A stretch of DNA of 64,000 bases from Cohnella ginsengisoli (GCF_029525555.1 NZ_JAPDHZ010000008.1:496001-560000), one strand, 5' to 3'; positions 50,775 through 60,183 are shown, counted from the stretch's first letter. The notes: generated by a model from the letters alone, not told the origin. Translations and numbers: made by a program.

Positions 50775-51206
50775 TTGAAAACAAATCGTTCCTCATCGGC
50801 ATTGGGCGAGTTCATCAAATCGCGCAGAGAACGCTTGCAGCCATCAGAGGCGGGGATCCAGCCGCTGCCCGGACGAAGACGCACGCCGGGACTTCGAAGA
50901 GAAGAAGTCTCTTATCTTGCCCATATCAGCGTGACTTACTATACCTGGCTGGAGCAAGGCAAGGAGGTGAATCCTTCGCCGGAAGTGCTGCTAAGTATCG
51001 GCAAAGCGCTTCAGCTCGACGAAGATGAGCAGAAGCATCTGTTCGATCTGGCCCATGTAGACGCGGCGAGTGTCGTTGCAGTGCCGAATAACGGAGGGCC
51101 GGATGCGGGATTTTTGCAAAAAATCGTAAATCAACTTTATTATCCTTCTTTTATCACGGACGAAGGTACGGATGTGATCGCCTGGAATCGGGCAGCGGAC
51201 TGTTAG
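50775..51206 (+). pseudogene. MmyB-type XRE regulator, 3'-truncated
   Basis: About 143 residues from the TTG at 50775 (GAGGTG upstream). The HTH is complete (RRTPGLRREEVSYLAHISVT, then YYTWLEQGKEVNPS), and the effector domain starts with DVIAWNRAAD but stops there. Homologues have ~120 more residues, as in the intact MmyB-type protein at 542-1390. The truncation lies 40 bases before a gene for a short-chain dehydrogenase whose own start region is damaged, so a deletion has probably joined the two. It may still bind DNA but without a complete effector domain. Confidence 0.75.
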
Positions 51207-51243
51207 TCCCGTTAATAGAATAGACGTGCTGTGGCTAGCAAAC

Positions 51244-52109
51244 ATGTTTCATTACAGGAGCGTTTGGAGGCTTGGCTTCACGTTTAACTCGCCGGTTGCT
51301 GGACAGGGGGGATCGTGTAGCCGCAACGATACGCAAGCCGGGTGTGCTGGATAATCTGCAGGCACAGTATGGCTCCCAGCTATGGCAGGCTCATTTAGAT
51401 CTGACCAACCCTCAGCAAATTGCCGAAGTCGTGGAACGCGCATTTTCGGAACTGGGCACGATCGATGTGTTTGTCAATAATGCAGCCTATGGGTTGTATG
51501 GCGCGGTCGAAGAAGCAAGCGACAAGCAGATTGAGCATCTGTTCATGACTAATGTGCTTGGCTCCCTGCGTGCAGCGCGTGCAGTCCTGCCTTTTTTCCG
51601 CAAGCAGGGCGGCGGCCACATTGTACAGATCTCGAGTATGGCGGGTCATTATTCAATTCCGGGCATGGGGCTGTATTGTTCTTCGAAATGGGCGGTCGAA
51701 GCCGCCTTTGAAGCGCTGGCTAAGGAAGTGGCTCCGTTCAATATTAAGACCACGATGGTGGAGCCCGGCGGGATCCGAACGAATTTTATTACAAGCAACG
51801 CCGTATTCGGCGAGCGGATGGACGAATACCGCAATACGGAGGCGGGCCAGTTCGTTAGCCTGATGAAGGGGGGAACTGCCAGGTATAGATATGAGCATGT
51901 TCAACCAAATGGTTGTCGGCGATCCGGATAAGATGGCGCAGCAGATTATACGCCGCGTCGATCAGGGAGAGGGTGCGACGCGCATGGCGTTGGGCAGTGA
52001 CGCCTATGAGCAAATCCGGGCAGCCCTGCTGGACAGACTGGCCGCTCTGGAAGCACAGAAAGAGCTGGCTTACTCCACGGATGCAGATGATGTGGCAAAG
52101 CCAGTTTAA
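51244..52109 (+). CDS. Short-chain dehydrogenase/reductase (frameshifts)
   Basis: With one base removed at the start (ATG at 51244 followed by T3) and one in the G6 run at 51868-51873, it gives ~287 residues: MFITGAFGGLASRLTRRLLD (the TGxxxGxG dinucleotide loop, here GAFGGLA), VNNAAYGLYG, IVQISSMAGHYSIPGMGLYC then SSKWAVE (catalytic Ser, Tyr and Lys), VEPGGIRTNF, and a long C-terminus. This is the classical SDR subfamily with a GASSGFG loop. As sequenced, the start region has no usable ribosome site. It lies directly after the truncated MmyB-type gene. Confidence 0.75.
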
Positions 52110-52182
52110 AGAACACCAGGGACTTCGGCATCCACGGTAACTGATAGGCTTCCTCTGCGAGCAGCCGGTTTCGTCTATCGGC

Positions 52183-52211
52183 AAAAACGAATGGCGGCCC
52201 TGTGGCCGCCA
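52183..52211 (-). terminator. Terminator hairpin
   Basis: TGGCGGCC/GGCCGCCA stem with a CTGT loop; T5 follows on the minus strand. Serves the gene at 52261-52614 and probably the SDR gene on the plus strand. Confidence 0.8.
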
Positions 52212-52260
52212 CGTATCGTCTTGCTTATGCCCGTCATGACTTTTTCGGGGAATACGAGCA

Positions 52261-52614
52261 CTAATCTTGCGGCATTTGCCAACCCGCTTCCTCATCCCAG
52301 ATGGCATCCGTATCATCTAGATGCACATGCCAATCCCCATTAGAAATGCTTCTTCTCACATCCGTCAAACAGTTCAACCAATAAAACAGCGCATGCCATG
52401 TATCTTCGAAATTATCTGAAAAGGGCAGCTTGGTAGAACCTGCAAATATCACTGTTGGCTTATCCTGATCATAGTCATAGACATAAAATGTTTCTCCCAT
52501 ATCCTTCAATTCAAAACCTTCATTGTATTTATCGATGATGGCCGTTATCTCTTGCTCCTCACTGTCGGTAAGGTTATGGTCTCTCATACAAGTGTAATAG
52601 ACAGAAACGCCCAC
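52261..52614 (-). CDS. Conserved-type hypothetical protein
   Basis: 117 residues, GTG start at 52614 with AAAGGAG upstream. Acidic and rich in aromatic residues (ETFYVYDYDQDKPTVIFAGS, FEDTWHALFYWLNCLT, NGDWHVHLDDTDAIWDEEAG). No signal peptide, membrane segment or known motif. Composition and size resemble small immunity-type or DUF proteins found singly in Gram-positive genomes, but there is no adjacent toxin to support such a role. It has its own terminator. Function unknown. Confidence 0.7.
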   Translation of the reverse strand: MGVSVYYTCMRDHNLTDSEEQEITAIIDKYNEGFELKDMGETFYVYDYDQDKPTVIFAGSTKLPFSDNFEDTWHALFYWLNCLTDVRRSISNGDWHVHLDDTDAIWDEEAGWQMPQD

Positions 52615-52710
52615 GCTGCATTTCTCCTTTTTCTCAGTATATCAGAACCGATGTTGGATACTCATCTATGCGAATCGGAATTGGGCCACTTGCCTCGCCA
52701 TTCATTTAAA

Positions 52711-53919
52711 TCAGTATTTGCGCGCTGCATCGAACCAGCGTAGCGCCATATCTTCCGTTATAGGCTGGCCAACCAGGTGATCAGCCTGGCTGAGCTGCCA
52801 AACGGCTTCAGCAAGGTCCTCTCGTTCGGTGGTTTCGATGCCTTTGAGCGTGTTGAAGCGCATGGTGAACGCGGTAATAGCCGCCTCGGCTTCGGCCAAG
52901 CTGCGGGCCTGTGCTAGATTTGCCAGTGCAACGTTGTAAGCTTCGTTAGCCAGCTTGGCCAGATGTTTAGGCCAGGACGAGAACGGGCGTCCGAACTCGG
53001 CAGTCCACCATTCAGGCTTCCGCAATTGGCTCACCGAAGCATGGCCGGCCCAAGGGCGGGTTTTCGCGCGCGTTTTCATTTCCTGCTTCAGACGCTTACC
53101 CTCGGACTCTTCCACATTGTAAGCGATAAGAGTGTCAAGTGACGGCCACGCATTTAAAGACGGAAAGCCTTCCAGATCAGGCATGAAGCGCAGCTCCAAA
53201 TCCGTTAACCGGCTATGCCGAGCCAACAAGTCCATATCGCAGAAGTTCCCGCGCAAATGTAGTGAGTTTAGGTTGGGGAAGCGGCTCAGAAACGCTAGCG
53301 AGATGGGCTGCCCCAGCGGTGCATGATGCAGGGCAAGGCTCGTCACTTGATGCAGCTCGCCCAGGTCGGGCATCAAGAATGGGGTGTCATTCTTGCGTCT
53401 ACCGGTACGCGGCGCCAGTGTCAGAGAAGATGGCATATCGCCTGTGCCCGAGAAACGCGATAAATCGCCGGACACGCCCAGAAGGAAACATCGCTTCGGA
53501 AGCTTCAGGGTTAGTCGCCCGCCAGACGGATTCATCTCGATATGCAAGCTATTCAAATTGGAGCGGCTGGCATCCACCACGGTGTCGGCAGACAGGATTG
53601 GAGCCCACGTCATCTCTTCAATGGGACGCCTCTGCGCCCAATCGAAGAAGCCTGCGTCACTTCCCGTATAACGCAGATATCGCGGCCAGGGTGAACCCGC
53701 CGGCGTAGAAAAGGCATCGAATACGGTCCAATCGATTTTCGCATCAGGCGCAACATGAAGGTCGGCCTTCTTCCCCAGCCGCGACGGCCCAACCGATAGA
53801 CTGCCCACACCGCTTTGTATAACAAGTGTGTGACTGCCCGGACCTGTCAGGTCGATGGGATAACAACCCTCTTCTCTGATCGAGCCAACGGGAGGACGAG
53901 TTTGGTTATCTTTTGACAT
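52711..53919 (-). CDS. Hypothetical protein with leucine-rich-repeat-like middle
   Basis: 402 residues from the ATG at 53919 (AAAGGA 8 bases upstream). N-terminal ~100 residues beta-rich. Residues ~190-280 contain irregular leucine-rich segments (VTSLALHHAPLG, FPNLNSLHLRGNF, HSRLTDLELRFMPDLEGFPS). The C-terminal ~110 residues are helical, with an Ala-rich segment (AYNVALANLAQARSLAEAEA). No signal peptide. Similar architecture occurs in proteins of unknown function in Gram-negative genomes, so horizontal transfer is possible; this is from memory of general patterns. Function unknown. Confidence 0.65.
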   Translation of the reverse strand: MSKDNQTRPPVGSIREEGCYPIDLTGPGSHTLVIQSGVGSLSVGPSRLGKKADLHVAPDAKIDWTVFDAFSTPAGSPWPRYLRYTGSDAGFFDWAQRRPIEEMTWAPILSADTVVDASRSNLNSLHIEMNPSGGRLTLKLPKRCFLLGVSGDLSRFSGTGDMPSSLTLAPRTGRRKNDTPFLMPDLGELHQVTSLALHHAPLGQPISLAFLSRFPNLNSLHLRGNFCDMDLLARHSRLTDLELRFMPDLEGFPSLNAWPSLDTLIAYNVEESEGKRLKQEMKTRAKTRPWAGHASVSQLRKPEWWTAEFGRPFSSWPKHLAKLANEAYNVALANLAQARSLAEAEAAITAFTMRFNTLKGIETTEREDLAEAVWQLSQADHLVGQPITEDMALRWFDAARKY

Positions 53920-54093
53920 TTCCAGCATCCTTTCATCGAACCATTCGATCAGTCTGCCATCAATGATATACGAAGCTCTCTTGCCAGAGAAGCCTGCCTA
54001 CAGACCCTACCTTTGTCTCAAGCGGAGGCAAAAGGCCCGATCCTCCGCTTCTACAGCCTTAACGGCCAGCGAATCGATCTCTTCCCCCAATCG

Positions 54094-54128
54094 GCAAAAC
54101 ACAGGGCATCCTTATAGGGATGCCCTGT
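54094..54128 (-). terminator. Terminator of the DUF2892-AhpD operon
   Basis: Perfect 11-bp stem ACAGGGCATCC/GGATGCCCTGT, then GTTTTGCC on the minus strand. Confidence 0.8.
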
Positions 54129-54131
54129 TCC

Positions 54132-54522
54132 CTAGCAGAAGCAATCCGGTTTGTCCTTCGGCTGCACCTCTGTTGACGTTTGCTGCTCCTGAGACATGCC
54201 TTCTTCATAGGCAACCAAGGAATGGGTCGCATGACTCAGCACGGCACCCGCACGCGTGCAACTCGCGACAAGAACCGCTTCGAAGATCTCCTCACGTGTT
54301 CCGCCAAGGGACTGAAACTTTTTTGACATGCGTGTCAATGCAGTAAGGACAGCCCGTTATATGGGCGACGGCCAACGCAATAAGTTCTTTCGTTCGCAGG
54401 GGTATTGTCTTAAGCTCCTCATACACTTGATGCTCGAAGGTGAAGTACGATTGGGCGGCTTCCGGCGCAAGACGAATAAGATCAGGGATCTTTTTCAAGT
54501 TACTGCGATCATAGTAATTCAT
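54132..54522 (-). CDS. AhpD/carboxymuconolactone decarboxylase-like protein (frameshift)
   Basis: One base fewer in T6 (54319-54324) gives ~129 residues. MNYYDRSNLKKIPDLIRLAP; then IPLRTKELIALAVAHITGCP leads into YCIDTHVKKFQSLGGTREEI, the AhpD active site CPYCIDTH with two Cys and one His. A tail ends in KDKPDCFC. Family members reduce peroxides or act on small lactones using the CxxC. The ATG at 54522 overlaps the reconstructed TGA of the upstream DUF2892 gene by four bases (ATGA). Crp/Fnr-family regulation is suggested by the neighbouring gene at 54768. Confidence 0.8.
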
Positions 54523-54695
54523 TTGTGCTGCGCCCCCCTTGCTGCCGCGGTAAGTGCTGATGCCCAGCCACCTGTAGACGATGCAAGTCCCTAAAGCAGC
54601 TGTCAGCAACGGGAACACGCCCAGCAACCCGAGATACCGCCTACTGGAATCCGCTTGAAAGAAAAGGATCGATCGAAACCGCTAAGATTTTTCAT
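54519..54695 (-). CDS. DUF2892-type small membrane protein (two frameshifts)
   Basis: Reading LFFQADSSRRYLGLLGVFPL then LTAALGTCIVYRWLGISTYR matches the DUF2892 (YgaP-like) pattern: one or two hydrophobic helices ending in a YxxLGIST motif. One base must be gained near 54672 and one lost in C6 (54533-54538). The corrected protein of ~58 residues starts at the ATG at 54695 and ends in TGA overlapping the AhpD start. DUF2892 proteins are inner-membrane proteins often placed with rhodanese or redox genes. Reconstruction is plausible but rests on two corrections. Confidence 0.6.
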
Positions 54696-54767
54696 CTCCT
54701 ACACCTCATTGGAAGTTCAGATTTGAACCCATCTTAGCAGCATCCTGCAGCGCATTCCGTGACAAAG

Positions 54768-55304
54768 TCACAAGACCTCGTCTTGAAGAACCTGGAGCAG
54801 CCGGTCCCGGTCCAAGACTTCTATGTATCCTCTGCCCTGGGAAATGAGACGGTTATCCGTTAACACTTTCAGCGCGCGGCTGACGACCTCTCTGGCGGTG
54901 CCACGCTCAATCGCAGCTTGTTCGTGCGTAATGCGGAGTGTCGCGTCGTGGTCGTTGGTGCTTCCCAGCAGAAACTGAGCGATTCTATACGTGATCGGCC
55001 GGAAAGCGATACTGTCGAGCAGGGTCATGACGGACGTGATCCGCTCAACCATTTGGCCAAAAATAAATTGTTTCAGCGGCTGGCAGATTTCAATCCAATC
55101 TTTGAAAAGCGGGATCGGTATGAGTAAAAGCTCCGTTTCCTCCTCGATCTCCACTGATGCTTCATAAGGGGTATCCCCTAAAATACTAGCCATCATGAGG
55201 ACACAGTTTTGGCCGTCCTGCACGCGATATAGGGTGATTTCGTCGGGGATAGAGGCCAAGCAGGGGAACGTTATGGATGCCTTATCTTTAATGGTAGGGT
55301 GCAT
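54768..55304 (-). CDS. Crp/Fnr-family regulator, apparently 5'-truncated
   Basis: 178 residues. Second half of the cyclic-nucleotide-like beta-roll (EITLYRVQDGQNCVLMMASI, VEIEEETELLLIPIPLFKDW), dimer helix, then Crp-type HTH (ITHEQAAIERGTAREVVSRA then LKVLTDNRLI). Homologues have ~50-60 additional residues in front; the first 22 here (HPTIKDKASITFPCLASIPD) do not fit the fold. The ATG at 55304 nevertheless has a good GGAGG 8 bases upstream. It sits upstream of the DUF2892-AhpD operon, as such regulators do. The truncated end points at the att-like site 62 bases away. Confidence 0.7.
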   Translation of the reverse strand: MHPTIKDKASITFPCLASIPDEITLYRVQDGQNCVLMMASILGDTPYEASVEIEEETELLLIPIPLFKDWIEICQPLKQFIFGQMVERITSVMTLLDSIAFRPITYRIAQFLLGSTNDHDATLRITHEQAAIERGTAREVVSRALKVLTDNRLISQGRGYIEVLDRDRLLQVLQDEVL

Positions 55305-55365
55305 AACCGTGACCTCCGGTTCTTCAAGGTGACTAACGGTAGGTGACCGCCGCGCTCATTTGGGG

Positions 55366-55383
55366 TTACCTGTGATACGGTTC
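55366..55383 (-). repeat. rlmH-end att-like site (site 3)
   Basis: Minus strand GAACCGTATCACAGGTAA would read Glu-Pro-Tyr-His-Arg-stop. It matches the rlmH end at 16 of 18 positions, less well in the flanks. It lies between the truncated Crp-type gene and the epimerase gene. Confidence 0.55.
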
Positions 55384-55477
55384 AGCTTAACATGCATAAC
55401 GGCGAAAAATGCGAATGGAGCAACTCGCGGCTGCTTCTTCGTTGGTATTTGTACATCGTTCAGGAGGAGCATAGCTG

Positions 55478-56384
55478 CTATGAATGCTGTTTGGAATAAT
55501 AGAAGTCTTGGTTTAACTCGCTTATTAAATCAGGCTGTACAGCCTTCCAGCCGAGCTCTTTTTTGCGTCCAATTGCTATTTGCCGGGGTATGCAATGATA
55601 CCGTCATACTGAACCAGGAAAGTTTGATAATTGCTTTCAATCTGCTTGCGCTGCTCAAAGGTAAATTCAGTTTTTTGCTCACTGTAGTGGCGATCTGCTT
55701 TACAGGTACGCCTTCCGCCGCCGCATGATACACAGAACCGGACTTCCCTTTTTCCAGTGCCAGTCTGTACAAATGCGCTGCATCAAAACGGTGAACCGCT
55801 GGCCAAATGTTAGATCCATCGCCTATATAATATACATGTTGATTTTTTCTTGCATATTCTATGAAAAATGAAGTAAACGCCCGGTCACCTTCACCGTGAA
55901 CAACCGGGGGCATACGAATGACCATGGTCCGGATTCCTTGTGCGGTATAGGTGAACAGGAGTTCCTCTGCGCGCCAGCGAGTACGTGTAATAAAATTCAA
56001 TTGCGGTGTTTCCTGTTCACTCCCTTTCTGACTTTTACCGAATATCCCCGTAAAGCCAGATGTAATAATAAACGGCTTATTTGTTCCCTTGATGGCTTCA
56101 GCTATCGTATGAATAGCTTGACGGTCCGCTTTCGCTGCCTTAAAGAAATTCCTCATATTCGGATCATAAGCCAAATGAATAACCGCATCTGCTTCTGCTG
56201 CATGTCTTTGCAAGCTTGATAAATCCGTTAATGAACCGGATACGGGGGTAGCACCGGCATCTAACAGCTTTTGAGCAGAATGGTCCGACCTTGCTAACCC
56301 CATAACCTCATGGCCTCCAGCAATCAGCTCCGCTACAACCCCAGAACCAATGAATCCTGTCCCGCCAGTAACAAATACTTTCAT
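55478..56384 (-). CDS. NAD-dependent epimerase/dehydratase family protein (frameshift)
   Basis: One base fewer in T6 (55559-55564) gives ~301 residues. MKVFVTGGTGFIGSGVVAEL is the extended-SDR NAD loop (GGxGFIG); DAVIHLAYDPN follows. FIITSGFTGIFG and a Tyr-poor catalytic region place it with the atypical SDRs of the YCL-like/NmrA-like NAD epimerase group. The C-terminus then reads KELGWKAVQPDLISELNQDF, ending in QHS. A substrate cannot be assigned. It lies 56 bases downstream of, and in the same direction as, the MerR-family gene at 56441, which probably regulates it. Confidence 0.85.
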
Positions 56385-56440
56385 TAAACTCAGTTCCTCT
56401 CAAAAGTAGTTTGATATGTTTTTTTATCTTTTGCCCTTGT

Positions 56441-56885
56441 TTATCGTGACGTTTCTTCGCTTTCGCGAAGTGTCGTGTAGATTTCTGAAACTAATTGATC
56501 GACCTTCACTGCATCTTCCATCCCTTTTTTCTGCAGCATGACTTCTCGCATTTGCTCGAAATATTGCTTGGCAAATTGATGGATAGCAATCTTTTTTGTC
56601 TAGAATCTGTTCTTTCTCTGCTAATATTCGGATAAATACTGGATGGTTTCTTTCGTCAGGTTTCCGTTTTAGTTGAAATAACTCATGGATTTCTGACAAT
56701 GAAAACCCACAAAATTTCATGACCTCGATATAGCGCAAATCAATGAGGTCTTGATCGTCATAATAGCGGTAATTGTTTTCCCCTCGTTTGGGACTTACCA
56801 AGCCGAGTTTGTCATAATACCTTAACGAATCTTTAGGTATGCACAGTAGATTTGATACTTGTCGGATCGAATAGTTATCACCCAC
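56441..56885 (-). CDS. MerR-family transcriptional regulator (frameshift)
   Basis: One base fewer in T6 (56592-56597) gives ~147 residues: SIRQVSNLLCIPKDSLRYYD then KLGLVSPKRGENNYRYYD, the winged HTH, and FCGFSLSEIHELFQL, with a long coiled coil whose corrected end reads KIAIHQFAKQYFEQMREVML through to TLRESEETSR. It is of the MerR/TipA-like subfamily. It precedes the epimerase gene on the same strand and is probably its regulator. Start ATG at 56885; the leader contains no obvious MerR palindrome. Confidence 0.85.
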
Positions 56886-57019
56886 CGTATCCCTCCTCTA
56901 AGGCGAAGTATATCGTTGGAGTATGCTCGAAGGTCAAGCCTTTTATAAGTCATCTTAATTACCGTCACCATATGACCGGGTGTCCGGATTGATCCCCTCT
57001 TAGAGCGTATTTCTTTGTT

Positions 57020-57070
57020 AAAAAAAGGACCTCAGAGCCTCCACTGAAGTAGTGGAAATTTGAGGTCCTT
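57020..57070 (-). terminator. Terminator-like hairpin on minus strand
   Basis: AAGGACCTCA/TGAGGTCCTT stem with an inner CCACT/AGTGG stem, followed on the minus strand by T7. It could end the ComA-like operon, but the att-like site 2 lies between them. Confidence 0.75.
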
Positions 57071-57154
57071 CTGTGTGTGTTCTCATATAGCAATCTACAG
57101 TTGTTCTATAGCAAAATCCAGTCCCGTAAGGGCTCGCAGTTTCAAAATTTCGAC

Positions 57155-57172
57155 CTACTTGTGATATGGTTC
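57155..57172 (-). repeat. rlmH-end att-like site (site 2)
   Basis: Minus strand GAACCATATCACAAGTAG, identical to the rlmH end at 62518-62535 except for one synonymous base. With its flank (TTTCG on the far side) it matches 24 of 26 positions. Confidence 0.8.
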
Positions 57173-57183
57173 ACCGTATGCAT

Positions 57184-57198
57184 CATCTATAGAGCGAA
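57184..57198. repeat. CATCTATAGAGCGAA element next to site 2
   Basis: Identical to 39229-39243 and at nearly the same distance from its att-like site; the following hairpin is degraded here. Confidence 0.6.
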
Positions 57199-57238
57199 TC
57201 GAAAGAACCCAATTAGATTCCTATAGCCCTTCACGCCT

Positions 57239-57874
57239 CTAACGATCGTCCGTCTCCTCCCAAAACGAGCCAAGCAGCCCTTTTTCGTAGCCTTTGGCGA
57301 CGGCGCCGATTCGCGTCTTTACACCTAGCTTCTGGTTGATGGACGTGATGTGATACTCAACCGTTCGCTGGCTGATGGACAGCTCGGCTGCGATTTCCTT
57401 GTTCGTCTTTTCCTCCGCGACTCTTCGCAGCACGTCTCGCTCCATGCGCGTAAGCTTCTCCAGATCGGCACGCCATATGTTCTCCGCGACAAGCGCATGG
57501 CCCAGCATGCTCTGCTTGATCGCGTTAATGATTTGCGGATAGGGGCTTTGCTTGGACAGGTAAGCATGGACGCCGATTTCGTACGCTTTCTTATAGAATT
57601 CCTCGTACATGTAACCGGACAGCACAATAATTTTAAGCGTATGGCCGTACTTCTCCTTCAACCTCTGACCGAGCTCGAATCCGTTCATCCGCGGCATCGC
57701 GATGTCCATGACAAGCACATCCGGTTGGCAAAGCTCGATTCCCTCTATCAGTTCTACCGGATCGCTGAACGTACGAGGCACCTCGATATCCGACTCCTGC
57801 TCCAGCCGTCTCTTCAGCCCTTCGAGCACGAGGGGATGGTCGTCGAGCAGGACGACTCTAATTTTCGACTGCAT
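57239..57874 (-). CDS. ComA-like NarL-family response regulator
   Basis: 211 residues. Receiver domain with VVLLDDHPLVLEGL and phosphoacceptor Asp57 in VLVMDIAMPRMNGFELG; LuxR HTH at ~145-200 (LTRMERDVLRRVAEEKTNKE, then RTVEYHITSINQKLG). The ATG at 57874 lies 17 bases inside the kinase gene, so the two are coupled. Architecture and pairing with a PDZ-like, many-TM kinase are as in ComP-ComA, but no comX/comQ-like pheromone gene is visible nearby. Target unknown. Confidence 0.9.
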   Translation of the reverse strand: MQSKIRVVLLDDHPLVLEGLKRRLEQESDIEVPRTFSDPVELIEGIELCQPDVLVMDIAMPRMNGFELGQRLKEKYGHTLKIIVLSGYMYEEFYKKAYEIGVHAYLSKQSPYPQIINAIKQSMLGHALVAENIWRADLEKLTRMERDVLRRVAEEKTNKEIAAELSISQRTVEYHITSINQKLGVKTRIGAVAKGYEKGLLGSFWEETDDR

Positions 57875-60131
57875 CGGTCATCTCCTCCCTGTCGAGCGGC
57901 AGCATCAGATGAACGGATGTGCCCTTCCCTGGTATCGAATGAATGTCCGTCTCCCCGCCAAGCTGCCGAATTTGATTGTAAAGGGAATGGATGCCGAAGC
58001 GCCTCTCCCCTGCTGCAGACGGGGCCATCACGGTCGCAGCGTCGAAGCCGCGCCCATTATCCCGCACGCCGCAATACAAATAGCGTCCGTCTCGCCATAG
58101 ATGAATTGTTAATCGAGTGGCTCCGGCATGCTTGAAGACGTTGTTCACCAGTTCGCGAATCGCCCGGAACAAGTTCGATTTAACAAGCTCATTCCGGGGC
58201 TCGTGCGGCTCCAACTCATAGACCAGCTCGGCTTCGATACCATCCTGCGACCTTTGCTTCATGCTGCGGATCAGCCACTCGACGGCGGCTCGCAAGTCCC
58301 CGTGATCGATAATGGGCGGATGAAGATCGTCGCAGAGGGCGCGAATGTCGCTCTGGGATTCGTAGATGCATTTCAGCCACAGCGCGACTCGCTCCTTGTC
58401 CGGCTTTCCGGTGTCATAAAGCTCTTCCAGATCGCGCGATACAAAGATCAGGTTCTGAAGCAGCCGGTCATGCAGGAAATGCGAGGTGCGAATCCGCTCC
58501 GCCTCCTGGGCTTCGAGCAGCGACCTGTCTGCCGGAACGGCACGCTGCCCGGAATCGGCTTGGTACATGAGTCTCACAACCCACTCGGCAGCCTCACGCA
58601 GCAGCTCCCCGACCTCCTTTTCCGAGAATGCCGAAGCGTCGTTCCTTATCCCGATATAGCCAAACGTTGCGCCGCTGCCTGATGGACTTCTCAGCTCGAT
58701 CAACCGGCTCAATCCAATAGAAGCGAGCCAGCTCATCGCTTCCTCCGGCCTTCGATAATCTGGTTCAAGCGGCTCACCCTCGATTCCCTTGTAGGCTCCC
58801 GTGCCTTGAACGATTGTAACCGCACGATCCTGCCAGAGCAGGCAGACATCTTGAGTGCCCAGCCGCTTGCCGACCATCTCGGCCAGAAGCGCCAGAAGCT
58901 CGCGGGTCGCTTGCCTGGATTCCAAATCTGCGGATAGCGCGCGCTTTTGCCGATCCAGCTTTTCTCCCTGTACGACAGTCTTCCTCCGATAACGCAGCAG
59001 CCCTCTTTGATAGAGGAGCGTGAGCGCAATAAATACGACAAAAAGGACATAAAGCCGTAGCTGCACGCCCTCGGCTGATCGCACAAGAAGCATAAATGCA
59101 GCCGTAAAGTACAGCACATGCACGACGAGCCGAGGGAAATGAAGGCGCATATCGAGCATGCTCCGCTTTACGAGAAGAAAAGTAAAGATGAGAGAGAACG
59201 GGACAATACCAATGAGCGCATACTTCAACGGCAAAATAAAGGGCTCCTGGAACAGAACGGGTATCGCGTAGAGAAAGGTGTATGGCAGCAGGCTGAGAAG
59301 CAGTCCGGCGAAGAGCATGAGCAGTTGATTGCGCTCGACCCGGTCGAACAGCCTCCAGCTTCGGAAGGTGACGCCCGCCAGCAGTAGCGTCGTTCCGAGC
59401 AGCGCCCAATTGAGCACGTCCGTGATCCACTTGAAGACCTCGATCTCCGCGACAACAAAGTAAGTCATCACAAACGTAAACGCGAGGGTACCGAGCAAAA
59501 AGACGCCCTTCAGCTTCTGAAGACGGAAGACGGAGGCGCGATAAATAAACTGCAAATAGAAGGATAACAGTAAATAGGGAAGCCAAATGGAGCAATAGGT
59601 CAGCAGAAGCTGTGACAGACTGCCCTCCGGCGAGTAAATGCTGAGAATAACAAGCGCAAGCAAGTAGTTTAAGTTGAAAAAGGAACGAATGACCGCCGAC
59701 TCCGGCTGTCTCCGAAGCGCGTAGACAGCAAGTCCGAGCAGCAGCGCCTCCATCGCTATCGATACAATGAAAGCGGAAAGGGATAGGTTCGCCGGATGAT
59801 AATGGACAAGCCCCTCCGCAGGTCGCGCTACCGATAAATCGTCGGCTTGGCGTAGCCGGTAGAACTCCCCTTCTCGGGTCAGCTTCGCATCCGGATCCAG
59901 CATGACGACGCGATCCCCGGGCTGAAGACGCCAATCCGTGGCCAGGCCGCCCTCGTCCACGGCTTCAATCCGCCAACCGCTCCCCGGTAACGGCTTCAGG
60001 ACAAGGCCGATATACGGGGATTTGAGGGCTTGAATATGAATATACGCGGCTAACAGGATGAAGAACACGAGAGACATATAGAGACGCCGCCCATATTTAT
60101 GCCGGGTAGCCAGATGGGACGCTGTAGTCAT
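57858..60131 (-). CDS. ComP-like sensor histidine kinase
   Basis: 757 residues. TM1 (~17-35), then an outside segment with a PDZ-like fold (WRIEAVDEGGLATDWRLQPG then DRVVML), then about seven membrane segments (~125-385), a cytoplasmic GAF-like stretch (~400-530), HisKA_3 with phosphoacceptor His554 in SHFLHDRLLQNLIF, and HATPase_c with ELVNNVFKHAGATRLTIHLW and DNGRGFD. The topology is that of ComP-type quorum kinases. GGAGG lies 10 bases before the ATG at 60131. Operon with the response regulator at 57239-57874. Ligand unknown. Confidence 0.9.
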   Translation of the reverse strand: MTTASHLATRHKYGRRLYMSLVFFILLAAYIHIQALKSPYIGLVLKPLPGSGWRIEAVDEGGLATDWRLQPGDRVVMLDPDAKLTREGEFYRLRQADDLSVARPAEGLVHYHPANLSLSAFIVSIAMEALLLGLAVYALRRQPESAVIRSFFNLNYLLALVILSIYSPEGSLSQLLLTYCSIWLPYLLLSFYLQFIYRASVFRLQKLKGVFLLGTLAFTFVMTYFVVAEIEVFKWITDVLNWALLGTTLLLAGVTFRSWRLFDRVERNQLLMLFAGLLLSLLPYTFLYAIPVLFQEPFILPLKYALIGIVPFSLIFTFLLVKRSMLDMRLHFPRLVVHVLYFTAAFMLLVRSAEGVQLRLYVLFVVFIALTLLYQRGLLRYRRKTVVQGEKLDRQKRALSADLESRQATRELLALLAEMVGKRLGTQDVCLLWQDRAVTIVQGTGAYKGIEGEPLEPDYRRPEEAMSWLASIGLSRLIELRSPSGSGATFGYIGIRNDASAFSEKEVGELLREAAEWVVRLMYQADSGQRAVPADRSLLEAQEAERIRTSHFLHDRLLQNLIFVSRDLEELYDTGKPDKERVALWLKCIYESQSDIRALCDDLHPPIIDHGDLRAAVEWLIRSMKQRSQDGIEAELVYELEPHEPRNELVKSNLFRAIRELVNNVFKHAGATRLTIHLWRDGRYLYCGVRDNGRGFDAATVMAPSAAGERRFGIHSLYNQIRQLGGETDIHSIPGKGTSVHLMLPLDREEMTDAVEN

Positions 60132-60183
60132 CGCGATCGATCCTCCGGTCCAAGTATAGCATTATTCTGCCAAATACGGATAA

